The notes beneath the pieces were generated by a model. It was not told the DNA's origin and searched no databases. It saw only the letters and a program-made list of their open reading frames with translations. A DNA stretch of 64,000 bases, from positions 61,076 to 125,075 of the forward strand of contig DBBW01000018.1 in the NCBI GenBank assembly GCA_002292405.1. The letters are read 5' to 3'. The stretch comes from Flavobacteriales bacterium UBA974 (GTDB taxonomy: Bacteria; Bacteroidota; Bacteroidia; Flavobacteriales_D; Sanyastnellaceae). The translations under genes and the position numbers were made by a program. Below are positions 43,475 to 51,867 of this stretch, one piece after another (the stretch's first letter is position 1; every line of letters starts with the position of its first letter).

Positions 43475-44682
43475 GTCATTACAGCAGCGTAGGCCATAAG
43501 CCCAGCCCCTATTTCTAAAGCACTCTCGTCAATATCAAATGTAGGCGTATGTAAGCCGCTATGACCTAAATCAGAAGTGGGACTTGAAGTTCCTAAACGG
43601 TAAAAACAACCTGGGATTTCATTTGCAAAAAAGCTAAAGTCTTCAGCAGTCATCCTTTCGGGTAAATCGTGAACCTTATCCTCTCCAAGGTATTCTTCGG
43701 CGATGACTCTCATTCTCTTTGTCAGCTCTGGATTGTTGTAAACACTTGGGTAGCCAACAGGAATGTGAAAATCTACGGTTGCACCTCGCTTATAACAGAT
43801 AGAATCTACAATCTCACGCATTTTTAAATGTGCGTTGAACCTCCATTCTTCGTTTAATGACCTAAATGTTCCCTTTAACCTCACTTCGTTAGGTATAACA
43901 TTTGTTGCTCCCTTCCCTTCAATAAACCCAAACCCAAGAACGGTTTTCATTTCGGGATTAGGTCTTTCCTTGATAAACTTTTCTAAAGCCAAAAGAATTT
44001 CAGAGGCTACAAGAAGTGGATTGACTTGATTTTTAGGCAGTGCGGCATGTCCACCTTTCCCTTTCACAACAATATGAAATTCATCTGCTGAGGCCATATA
44101 TGTTCCAGATCTCATCCCAACATGTCCAGCTGGGAGATCGGGGAAAACGTGTTGGCCTAAAATATGCTTAGGAATTGGATTTTTCAGTACTCCTTCACCG
44201 ACCATTAACGATGCTCCTCCAGGTAAACATTCTTCCCCTGGTTGGAATATGAGCCTAATCGTGCCATCCCACTTTTCACAATTTCTTGACAATATTAAAG
44301 CAGCGCCTAACAATGATGTAGTATGAACGTCGTGACCACAGGCATGCATTATTCCTGGATTACAGGAAATATAGTCAACTTTATTGAGTTCGGTGATGGG
44401 CAGTGCATCTAAATCGGCTCTTAAAGCAATAAGTTTTGATGTGGGGTTGACCCCTTTTATGGTTGCAACTATTCCGGTTCCTGAAACCCCTGATTTATAA
44501 GGTATCCCCATTTTATCTAACTCACAACAAACAAACTCCATGGTCTTAAACTCCTTATAGGATAACTCAGGGTGTGCGTGAAGATGCCTTCTCCAACTCG
44601 ATAGTTGTGGAGATATTTCTTTTGCCACCTGTGCAAATAAATCAGCTAAGTTGTCTCGTTGTTTCATAGTTGATATTTCCAT
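43471..44682 (-). CDS. M20 family amidohydrolase (hippurate-hydrolase-like)
   Basis: A 403-residue zinc-dependent hydrolase of the M20D group, which removes N-acyl groups from amino acids or peptides. Metal and catalytic segments are HAHPELSYKE, LRADLDALPITE, MHACGHDVHT and FQPGEECLPGG; the dimerisation domain lies at about 185-300 (GKGGHAALPKNQVNPL). The final metal ligand is in GHSGLHTPTFDID. I chose the ATG at 44682 rather than 44718, because the longer form would overlap the upstream gene by 11 bases; a further ATG lies at 44667. The substrate is unknown. Confidence 0.88.
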   Translation of the reverse strand: MEISTMKQRDNLADLFAQVAKEISPQLSSWRRHLHAHPELSYKEFKTMEFVCCELDKMGIPYKSGVSGTGIVATIKGVNPTSKLIALRADLDALPITELNKVDYISCNPGIMHACGHDVHTTSLLGAALILSRNCEKWDGTIRLIFQPGEECLPGGASLMVGEGVLKNPIPKHILGQHVFPDLPAGHVGMRSGTYMASADEFHIVVKGKGGHAALPKNQVNPLLVASEILLALEKFIKERPNPEMKTVLGFGFIEGKGATNVIPNEVRLKGTFRSLNEEWRFNAHLKMREIVDSICYKRGATVDFHIPVGYPSVYNNPELTKRMRVIAEEYLGEDKVHDLPERMTAEDFSFFANEIPGCFYRLGTSSPTSDLGHSGLHTPTFDIDESALEIGAGLMAYAAVMT

Positions 44683-44707
44683 GTAGAATAAGTTATAACC
44701 ATGAAAC

Positions 44708-47700
44708 CTAGAAATCAAAATTTAAACTCAAAGTGAATTTTCTGGGTAAAATCCTTCCATCATCAATACCCCAACCCCAATCAGCAGCAATCCAATAACC
44801 CATCACACGAGAGCGCACTCCATATCCGAAGTCATAAATAATGGGCTCTCTGTTGTTCTCAATGATGACTGTTATAGGATTGTTTTCTATGGTTGTCGAG
44901 TTAAAGGTGTTTTCTTCTGAATATGGATGTATGCCTGTCCAAGCAGATCCGATATCTGCAAATCCTATTAACTGAAAGTTTCTAATAAAATCTGTTTTTG
45001 CGGGTTCTGTAAAAATGGTACTCCAAACAGGGACTCTTAACTCAGCATTCAAAACAGTTGCGTTTGAACCATTCCTTGCGTTGTTAGCAAAGCCTCTCAT
45101 AGGAGTGATTCTAGCTTGGTAGGAATAGGATTGAGATGGGTCGATAGGGGTGCCGTAATTATTTGAAAACGATAGGCTATTGTCCATTCCTCCAAGTAAG
45201 TGCAATAATTTCAATTCACCGATGGACCAGTCTCCAGCCGCCCTAAACGCAATGATTGAATTGGCATAAATTTTAAAATATCTTCGGATGTCGAATCCTA
45301 TTGTTCCGAAACTGGCATTAAACCCATCTAAATAGAATTCAGCCCAAACCTTAGCTCTCAATCCTTCTCTAATATTTAATGCGGGATTACGAGTGTCATC
45401 ATGCACGAAGGAAATGTCAAAACCAATTTGGTCTGTCCAATGATTAGGAGCAATTAAACTGAACATTTCTGTTCCTTGGATCACAGCTCTATCTAAACGT
45501 ATCAAAGCTCCAGCCCTTATGCTCTTCACCTCATCTATTGGGAAAGTAAGCCTATAGCGTGCAAAATGTGATTGAGATTCAACCAATGTGTAGCTAAGAG
45601 GATCTAAACTTGTAGAGCCCTGCCTCTGGAAGGAAAACATTCGGTCAACCTTTTTTGATAGGTCGAAGTAAGATATCCCTATAAGGCTATTATTTAGGTT
45701 CGCGGGGATGTTAAATCCTGCGATAACGTGCTTATCGTCAAAAAGATCGCTAATTCTGATTTCTGTAGCATTTCCTAAACCCGGCTGGAATGATGATGTT
45801 CCGTCATAGACTCTGTAAAATTGAGACCCGAAGGCGTTACTAACTTGACTCTGTAATTTTTGTAGAGAAAAATTGAGTCTATAGTTGCTAGGTTTCATCT
45901 GAACATTGCTTTGATTAGATTGAACCGTTTTATCTAATTCAGGCAGCTTTTCATCAGACTCTTTTTTCTTTTGTTCTTCAAAATCAAATCTGTAATTTCT
46001 AATATCTACCTCAGTTTCAGAATATAAAATAGACCAATTGGGAGCAATAAATACTCCATCATTATTTGCGTTAAAACCTCCATCTGTCAATACAAATTGA
46101 TTCGAGGTTCTTTGCTTAGTTTCTGGCACCCTTCCTAGATTAGCTCGGAATAAATGACGCATTGTATAGGTGTTCCCGTAGCAAAAACCACTTGCGGTGT
46201 CACAACTGAAATTTAAAACGGGTATATCTAATTTCGATATTACTCGAGTGTCAAAAAAGGTTCTGTACCTAATGATAGTGTCTATGCTGAGAATTGTGCT
46301 ATCAGCCCAACCCCAGTTCATTTCTTGGCTTCCATCTTCAAACTCGGATAAATAAATAAATTCCTGCCCTCTCAGTGGCACGGGGTATCTCTCATCAATT
46401 AGTGGTGTGTTGACCAGTTGCTCAATCGGCCTAATTTCTTCATCGATGTGGTATATAAACAAGTCTAAATTAGAATTAAAGGGTATGTTATCTCTATCCT
46501 CTCGAAGCTTGGAATCAGGCCTGTTGGATGAAAAAATGATCGACTTACCATCTTTAGTAAACCTTGGGTGCAAATCATCAAATCGATCCCTCCACAAAGG
46601 CTCCTGTAAATTACCAATCACTCTGTAGATGTAAAGATCTGATCTTCCATTAGACATGCCAGAGAATACGATGCTTCTACCATCGGGGGAGTAATCCATG
46701 GACAAAACCTCATCTATTTTAAAAAGTTCTTTTTCTATGGGTTTTTCACCTAATCGAACTGTGACAAGAACAGGTTGGCCTTTTTTTATAATGGTGTAAG
46801 TGAACTGTTCCCCATTCGGGTGCCAGGCAATTGTAGGCGTTAAGCCACTTTTAATTAAATCTAATTTATGCCCATGTTGTGCCCATCGCTCAATTTTGCC
46901 TTCGTTTATGTTATATGTCCAAACCCTCCATTGGCCTCTCTCATCAGTAACAAACGCAACAGTTTCTCCATCTGGAGAGTGGCTAAAGCATAAGTAGTCA
47001 TACCGTTTCCTTAAATTAAAACCGAGATTACCTCCATTTTTTAATGCTATTTTTCGATTTTTTCGTCCAACGTTAGGTGGTAGTAATTCACCATAAAGTT
47101 TAGGTGTTCCAGTTAAGTGATAATTAATCACCTCAGATAATAAATCCTTTAGCCCAAGGCCAGTCGCAAATCTAAATCCGCCCTCTACACTTCGATTTAC
47201 CCTTACCATGTATATGACATTCGCAATGGCAGGGATTCCGTACACATCAGCTACATAATCCCAGATAGCCCCTCCAAGCTCTCCCGCTTCAGTCCCTTCA
47301 CTTCTATCGATAGTTGCTAGAGCCCTTGATCTCGCGGAGTCGAATATGTGAACATTGGCTTTCGCTGTTTTATTTGTCGAAATGTAATTCACGAGTCCTT
47401 CCTCAAACCAATCGGGAATTTGTAACATACTCGAATTTCTTAGGGCATCCTGCCAACCTCCACGATATAAGGTTTGGTGTAAAGCAATTCTTGCCAATCC
47501 TTCTTTTAAATCTTGTTCTAATCGCCGCCGATCTCCAGTACCATAAATAAACAGTTTATTCCCTATAATTTTTGCATTTCCCCCAATATTATCATCCCCA
47601 GAATCACCGTTCAATACGCCGATGTTACTTTGCCTAAATTCTGCAATATTGTTATAGACAAGAATTTGTACAGGACCTTCTAAATTGCTGCCGAAATACG

Positions 47701-47950
47701 GCTTCAAATCTTTCGCTGATTGATTGACTATACCCGCGATATCCCCTGCAAGCTCCTTTCCTCCTTGATAATAGTAAATTTCAAAGATTCCTTCAGAGTG
47801 ATATTGCCAAACAAAATCCCTATACTGAACTCGGTTCTTTCCGAACTCTACTTGAAGTCCGTCATAAAACTGCGCATAAAAACTGTTTCCGCTTAAAAAC
47901 AGACCAGCTAAAAGCAGCGATATTGAATATAATATTTCTTTATGGCGCAT
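44708..47950 (-). CDS. Large outer-membrane fusion: degenerate peptidase-like domain, TolB/PD40 propeller, BamA-type barrel
   Basis: A 1080-residue protein with a signal peptide (to about residue 26). Residues about 35-290 resemble gluzincin/peptidase-MA-like domains: IPDWFEEGLVNYIS retains the W..EGL element, but the preceding helix reads LKEGLARIALHQT without HExxH, so it is probably not a peptidase. Residues about 310-560 contain PD40/TolB-like repeats (SHSPDGETVAFVTDERGQWRVW, MDYSPDGRSIVFSGMSNGRSDLY, FTKDGKSIIFSSNRPDSK, each quoted in part). The C-terminal 350 residues form a BamA/Omp85-like barrel (HDDTRNPALNIREGLRAKV, GGMDNSLSF, MRGF) ending in Phe. The role is unknown; a surface or assembly scaffold is plausible. 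Confidence 0.82.
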   Translation of the reverse strand: MRHKEILYSISLLLAGLFLSGNSFYAQFYDGLQVEFGKNRVQYRDFVWQYHSEGIFEIYYYQGGKELAGDIAGIVNQSAKDLKPYFGSNLEGPVQILVYNNIAEFRQSNIGVLNGDSGDDNIGGNAKIIGNKLFIYGTGDRRRLEQDLKEGLARIALHQTLYRGGWQDALRNSSMLQIPDWFEEGLVNYISTNKTAKANVHIFDSARSRALATIDRSEGTEAGELGGAIWDYVADVYGIPAIANVIYMVRVNRSVEGGFRFATGLGLKDLLSEVINYHLTGTPKLYGELLPPNVGRKNRKIALKNGGNLGFNLRKRYDYLCFSHSPDGETVAFVTDERGQWRVWTYNINEGKIERWAQHGHKLDLIKSGLTPTIAWHPNGEQFTYTIIKKGQPVLVTVRLGEKPIEKELFKIDEVLSMDYSPDGRSIVFSGMSNGRSDLYIYRVIGNLQEPLWRDRFDDLHPRFTKDGKSIIFSSNRPDSKLREDRDNIPFNSNLDLFIYHIDEEIRPIEQLVNTPLIDERYPVPLRGQEFIYLSEFEDGSQEMNWGWADSTILSIDTIIRYRTFFDTRVISKLDIPVLNFSCDTASGFCYGNTYTMRHLFRANLGRVPETKQRTSNQFVLTDGGFNANNDGVFIAPNWSILYSETEVDIRNYRFDFEEQKKKESDEKLPELDKTVQSNQSNVQMKPSNYRLNFSLQKLQSQVSNAFGSQFYRVYDGTSSFQPGLGNATEIRISDLFDDKHVIAGFNIPANLNNSLIGISYFDLSKKVDRMFSFQRQGSTSLDPLSYTLVESQSHFARYRLTFPIDEVKSIRAGALIRLDRAVIQGTEMFSLIAPNHWTDQIGFDISFVHDDTRNPALNIREGLRAKVWAEFYLDGFNASFGTIGFDIRRYFKIYANSIIAFRAAGDWSIGELKLLHLLGGMDNSLSFSNNYGTPIDPSQSYSYQARITPMRGFANNARNGSNATVLNAELRVPVWSTIFTEPAKTDFIRNFQLIGFADIGSAWTGIHPYSEENTFNSTTIENNPITVIIENNREPIIYDFGYGVRSRVMGYWIAADWGWGIDDGRILPRKFTLSLNFDF

Positions 47951-47957
47951 TCTTTTA

Positions 47958-47965
47958 CGAATCTA
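47958..47965 (-). promoter_or_regulatory. -7-like box TAGATTCG for the TolB/BamA-like gene
   Basis: Minus strand, seven of eight matches to TAnnTTTG, 7 bases before the ATG. It shares a 35-base divergent gap with the box at 47974-47981. Confidence 0.35.
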
Positions 47966-47973
47966 CGTTAAAG

Positions 47974-47981
47974 TATTTTTA
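47974..47981 (+). promoter_or_regulatory. -7-like box TATTTTTA, leaderless arrangement
   Basis: Seven of eight matches to TAnnTTTG, 4 bases (CCGC) before the MBL ATG at 47986. Confidence 0.4.
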
Positions 47982-47985
47982 CCGC

Positions 47986-48654
47986 ATGAATAGACTTCAC
48001 TCTTTTGTTTTCAATGCTTTTTCAGAACAAACGTATCTACTCGATCACGGAAATGGAGAGGCGACGGTATTCGACCCGGGAATGAGTTCGACTCAGGAGA
48101 GAAAGGCGTTTGAGGAGACTTGTGAAAGGTTGGGAGTAGTTGTGGTTCAGTGCCTTCTTACGCACGCGCATTTAGATCATGTGATGGGAACAACTTGGAT
48201 TAAGCATAGATATGGTTGTGGCCCGAGGTTGCATCCCACGGACGAGCAGACATGGGTGCAGGCTCCTATTTCGGCTCAATTGTATGAGATTTCTCTTGAC
48301 GAACTTCCGGATAGGGGAGAAGATTTAGGCGAGCATGGATCGACGATAGTATGTGGTGATATAGAGCTCGAAATTAGATGTGCTCCTGGTCATAGCATAG
48401 GTCACGTAGTGTTTGTGTGTCACAAATCGAAGTTCGTGGTTGGGGGAGACGTGCTCTTCTCGGGTAGTATTGGGAGAACAGATTTGCCAGGTGGAGATCC
48501 CGATATACTTGCAAAGAACATAGAAGAGCAGTTGTATTCCCTAAGTGATGATTATACGATTCATCCAGGTCATGGAGGGGCGACTACTATAGGAAAAGAA
48601 AAGAGTTCGAACCCATTTGTCAATGGTTCTGGAACGGGAATACTTCAGAGCTAA
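47986..48654 (+). CDS. MBL-fold metallo-hydrolase (glyoxalase II-like)
   Basis: A 222-residue binuclear-metal hydrolase. The metal motif is THAHLDH (HxHxDH), with further ligands in CAPGHSIGHVVF (His) and VVGGDVLFSGSIGRTDL (Asp), and the terminal His in IHPGHGGATTIG. This YcbL/glyoxalase-II-like layout suggests thioester hydrolysis, but the substrate is unknown. I use the ATG at 47986 (MNRLHSFVFNAFSEQTYLL); the earlier ATG at 47923 would extend into the divergent gene. It converges with the ACR3 gene. Confidence 0.9.
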   Translation: MNRLHSFVFNAFSEQTYLLDHGNGEATVFDPGMSSTQERKAFEETCERLGVVVVQCLLTHAHLDHVMGTTWIKHRYGCGPRLHPTDEQTWVQAPISAQLYEISLDELPDRGEDLGEHGSTIVCGDIELEIRCAPGHSIGHVVFVCHKSKFVVGGDVLFSGSIGRTDLPGGDPDILAKNIEEQLYSLSDDYTIHPGHGGATTIGKEKSSNPFVNGSGTGILQS

Positions 48655-48687
48655 GAGCGACTTTTTAAAATTTAGCGTCGAGTGCGA

Positions 48688-49701
48688 TTATGCAAGGCGA
48701 CGTGAAAGTTTTACGAGCAGAAGGAGGACTGGGACTTCGATGAGGGGGCCTATAACGCCTACGAAAGCTTCTGAGGAGTGAAGCCCAAAGACCCCAATTG
48801 CGACCGCGATGGCAAGTTCGAAATTGTTCCCTGCTGCTGTAAAAGCTACTGCGCGATTTTTAGGTTTGTCAACCCCTAGCTTGACCCCTGTGAAATAGCT
48901 TAAGATCCACATTCCGAAGAAGTAGAGTATGAGGGGAATTGACACGAGTATTACATCTGAGGTTTGGTCTAAAATTCGCGCACCTTGGAGGGAGAACATT
49001 ACCACAATGGTAAAGAGGAGGGATATGAGGGTAAGTGGGGCTATTCTGGGGAGAAATGAGTTGGTGTACCAAGTGAGGCTTTTAATGCGGATGAGAAGGG
49101 CTCGTCCACCTATGCCTAGAAGAAAAGGTAATCCTAAGTAAAGCCCTACGTTAGTTGCCACCATAATGAAAGGAACATTTATCGCGATTCCATCCATACC
49201 AAGCCAAGTGGGTAATATTGAGAGGAAAAAGTATGCATAGAAGCTGAATGTGAAGACTTGAAATAGAGAGTTTAGCGCGACTAAAGCTGCTCCATAGGAC
49301 CTGTCACCTTCTGCTAGGTCGTTCCAAACAAGAACCATTGCGATGCATCTCGCCAACCCGATAAGCACCACACCAGTCATGAGTTCAGGTCTATCGCCTA
49401 AGAAATAGGCAGCAAGGAAGAACATGAACAGTGGCCCTACAATCCAGTTGAGGATAAGTGATAGAGATAGTAGTTTTTTATTCTTTAGTACTTCTGGTAG
49501 GGTTCTGTAATCTACCTTCGCCAGAGGCGGATACATCATAACGATTAGGCCTATTGCGATAGGGATGTTTACGCCCTTAAACTGAATGCTATCTATGGTT
49601 TCAGAGACGCCTGGTAGAAACGCGCCGAGCAATATACCCACCGCCATGGCAAGGAAGATCCAAAGTGTTAAATACCTATCTAAAAAACCGAGCCTGATCA
49701 A
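48688..49701 (-). CDS. ACR3-family arsenite efflux permease
   Basis: A 337-residue, ten-helix transporter of the ACR3 type (BASS superfamily). The signature MMYPPLAKVDY near 55-65 and GLARCIAMVLVWNDLA with the essential Cys119 are present, as is AAGNNFELAIAVAIGVFG near the end. ACR3 extrudes As(OH)3/arsenite. Unusually, no arsR, arsC or arsenate-reductase gene is adjacent; the gene instead follows a PiT-like permease by 1 base and lies downstream of phoB-phoR, which suggests phosphate-linked expression. ACR3 is sometimes annotated arsB. Confidence 0.92.
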   Translation of the reverse strand: MIRLGFLDRYLTLWIFLAMAVGILLGAFLPGVSETIDSIQFKGVNIPIAIGLIVMMYPPLAKVDYRTLPEVLKNKKLLSLSLILNWIVGPLFMFFLAAYFLGDRPELMTGVVLIGLARCIAMVLVWNDLAEGDRSYGAALVALNSLFQVFTFSFYAYFFLSILPTWLGMDGIAINVPFIMVATNVGLYLGLPFLLGIGGRALLIRIKSLTWYTNSFLPRIAPLTLISLLFTIVVMFSLQGARILDQTSDVILVSIPLILYFFGMWILSYFTGVKLGVDKPKNRAVAFTAAGNNFELAIAVAIGVFGLHSSEAFVGVIGPLIEVPVLLLLVKLSRRLA

Positions 49702-49702
49702 C

Positions 49703-50713
49703 TTATTCTGTTGTTTGAGTTTCAGCAGCAGCCTCTATTTTTAGGGTGGCAGCTTTGTTGAGCTCTTTTTGGTCTGTGCCATAGTGAATACCCAATACGA
49801 TAGCCACACTGACCATTAAACCTACGATGAGCTTGAGAAAATCCTTAGCTACGATAGGGAATATCATCTTGATGTTACCTTTCTTTGTGAGGCCGGTATT
49901 TAATGCAAGTTCACGACCGCAAAGTAACCCTACAAAGACCCATGTAGTAGACATAGGTATGTTATTCATCTGCTTGAAGTAAAGAAGTAAGAAAGCGTAT
50001 GCGAGGTCGATTAAGGTTGCAGATCTAACGTACTTGGTGCTCTGCTTATCTAGAACGATTTGTTGGATTTTACCACCTTGTCTATAGAAGATATTGGCCA
50101 GACCTGAAACGAAGAAAACGATGATGAGAATTAGTTGCCATACCTCTAATTGGCGAGGTAGGAATACTGCAATGTTGGCAACATCATGAGATAGCCATGT
50201 GTACCATAGAAAACCTGTACTGATCCACTGGAATGTTCTCCAGAAAGGCTTGTATTTTTCGCTGATATCATCTTTCTCGTTAATTACACGAGAAACGACT
50301 AACCATAGGACGTAAGCAACAACAGCAGCAAGACCGTATCCCAGGATACTTTTCATCAGCATCTTTTCGAGTACAAAAGTTGAAGCGAATGCTGAAAGGA
50401 CTAGGAATGATGTTGATACTGGGATGCCCTTTCTTGTTAGAGCGACAAGAGCAAGTGGGGCAAGAGCGTGGTACCATTGTGGTTCTATGTATGGAATCTT
50501 TGTGAGACGCCCGAAAGAAATATCTCCATCTCCAGTGTACCATCCGTAAACTAATGTGAGAATAAGAACGCTAGAAGCTGCAATCCAAAGCTGCCACCAT
50601 TTAAACCTCTCGCGGTTAGAAGCAAGCCAAGTCCCTAAAGTCTGAACACTATCGTTAGCGATAACTGAGTATCCTGCGAGGATGAACCCGATGGTTGTAA
50701 ATAAAGCTACCAT
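49703..50713 (-). CDS. PiT-like (inorganic phosphate transporter family) permease, divergent
   Basis: A 336-residue membrane protein with about ten hydrophobic segments and an internal duplication reminiscent of PiT phosphate/cation symporters. Each half has a degenerate GANDVANA-type motif (VIANDSVQTLGTW at 18-30; LSHDVANIAVFLP at 174-186) and a P-x-S-T motif (IPVSTSF at 97-103; IPMSTTWVF at 252-260). It is shorter than classical PiT proteins and the motifs are altered, so substrate assignment is tentative. Context supports phosphate: phoR-phoB lie directly upstream with a Pho-box-like repeat between. It probably forms one transcript with ACR3. Confidence 0.65.
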   Translation of the reverse strand: MVALFTTIGFILAGYSVIANDSVQTLGTWLASNRERFKWWQLWIAASSVLILTLVYGWYTGDGDISFGRLTKIPYIEPQWYHALAPLALVALTRKGIPVSTSFLVLSAFASTFVLEKMLMKSILGYGLAAVVAYVLWLVVSRVINEKDDISEKYKPFWRTFQWISTGFLWYTWLSHDVANIAVFLPRQLEVWQLILIIVFFVSGLANIFYRQGGKIQQIVLDKQSTKYVRSATLIDLAYAFLLLYFKQMNNIPMSTTWVFVGLLCGRELALNTGLTKKGNIKMIFPIVAKDFLKLIVGLMVSVAIVLGIHYGTDQKELNKAATLKIEAAAETQTTE

Positions 50714-50724
50714 GTCTTTTTATT

Positions 50725-50732
50725 TAAAAATA
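50725..50732 (-). promoter_or_regulatory. Possible -7 box TATTTTTA of the PiT-like gene
   Basis: Minus strand, seven of eight matches to TAnnTTTG, 11 bases before the ATG. A TTG lies 16 bases upstream. The Pho-box-like repeat is about 55 bases further upstream, farther than in classical PhoB-activated promoters, so another start site may be used. Confidence 0.3.
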
Positions 50733-50786
50733 ACAGTTGTTTTCAGGACAAGTTCCCTTAAGATTTCTTGTTCAAAACAAGTCCAA

Positions 50787-50804
50787 TGTTAAGATATTGT
50801 TAAG
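50787..50804 (-). promoter_or_regulatory. Pho-box-like direct repeat
   Basis: On the minus strand two identical heptamers CTTAACA are separated by ATAT, which gives the 11-bp periodicity of PhoB/PhoP boxes (7-bp direct repeats with a 4-bp AT spacer). It lies 2 bases beyond the phoR stop and upstream of the PiT-like gene. A short hairpin (CTTGTT/AACAAG, 50768-50782) follows it. Confidence 0.45.
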
Positions 50805-50806
50805 TT

Positions 50807-51862
50807 TTAGGATTGTAAAATACTTACACCTTTCTTGAGTGTAAAACTGAACGTTGTGCCTTCTTTAAATGTAGATCTTACGTGAAGATTTCCTCCGTGT
50901 GCTTCGACGATGTGCTTTACGATTGCCAATCCGAGGCCTGAACCACCTTCGTGACGGGAGCGGCTTTTATCGACTCGGTAGAACCTCTCGTATATTCGGA
51001 GTAGATCTTCTTCTTTGATCCCTATACCGTCGTCTGCCACTTCTACTAGAATATTATCTCCCATATCGTAAAACCTCACCCTCGTCTTCCCTCCATCCTT
51101 CCCATAATTGATCGAGTTTACCAGGAGGTTAGAGAGTACCTGCTCTATTTTTTGCGGATCACATAGAACAATAAAATCTTCGGTAGATCTAACTTTCAAA
51201 TTAACGTTAGCGTCCTTTGCTTTGCGTTCGAGGTTATCTATGATATCGTTGCTTAACTCCACTATACTTATAGGTTCCGGATCTATGGTCATCACACCAG
51301 ACTCGATTCTAGAGATACTATCTAAGTCTTCAAGTAGCCTCGTCATCCTATCAATATTCTTCTCTGCTTTGGATAAAAATTTACGATTTATTTCCGGGTT
51401 ATCTAAGCTGCCCTCGAGCAGGGTCAGAATAAATCCCTGAATGTTAAATAAAGGAGTTTTTAACTCATGAGCTAAGTTGCCGATGAAGTCTTTTCTGAAG
51501 GAGTCTGTTTCACGTAGGAGGTTTATTTCTTTAATTTGATCTTCAGCCCACTTCATCACATCTTGATTGGCCGTCTCTAAGACGTCTTCATTCATCTTGA
51601 TTAACTGATCTTCACCACCCTTAATTTTACTAATGGTCTTGTAGAGGACTTTAATCCTGTGATCGATAAATTTTTCAACGGCACTGTAAATCACGAAATA
51701 GCTAATTTCCTCGAGAAGAATCCCCACTATAATAGATGCGGCCCAAAGCTCAAATGCTTCAGCTAGCCACAATATAGTTATCGTAGCCAAAGCGCCCATA
51801 ACGCCAATGGAAATAGAGGATAGTCTTGCGACATCTTTAGGGGTGCGCTCCATTTGACTCAA
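50807..51862 (-). CDS. PhoR-like sensor histidine kinase
   Basis: A 351-residue membrane kinase. Two N-terminal hydrophobic segments (about 13-33 and 35-57) are followed by a linker coiled coil and then HisKA with the phosphorylated His in FIGNLAHELKTPLFNIQG. HATPase_c follows, with N box NSINYGKDGG, G1 ADDGIGI, F box RIYERFYRVDKSRSR and G2 GGSGLGLAIVKH. The RHEGGSGLGLAI form is typical of PhoR. There is no PAS domain. It lies 5 bases downstream of the response regulator. Phosphate sensing is inferred from the family and from the PiT-like neighbour. Confidence 0.82.
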   Translation of the reverse strand: MSQMERTPKDVARLSSISIGVMGALATITILWLAEAFELWAASIIVGILLEEISYFVIYSAVEKFIDHRIKVLYKTISKIKGGEDQLIKMNEDVLETANQDVMKWAEDQIKEINLLRETDSFRKDFIGNLAHELKTPLFNIQGFILTLLEGSLDNPEINRKFLSKAEKNIDRMTRLLEDLDSISRIESGVMTIDPEPISIVELSNDIIDNLERKAKDANVNLKVRSTEDFIVLCDPQKIEQVLSNLLVNSINYGKDGGKTRVRFYDMGDNILVEVADDGIGIKEEDLLRIYERFYRVDKSRSRHEGGSGLGLAIVKHIVEAHGGNLHVRSTFKEGTTFSFTLKKGVSILQS

Positions 51863-51867
51863 GCTTT

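Noticed and set aside
48655-48687. Possible hairpin between the converging MBL and ACR3 genes
   Set aside because: Only a 4-5 bp imperfect pairing (GCGAC with GTCG) around an AT-rich loop; too weak to call.
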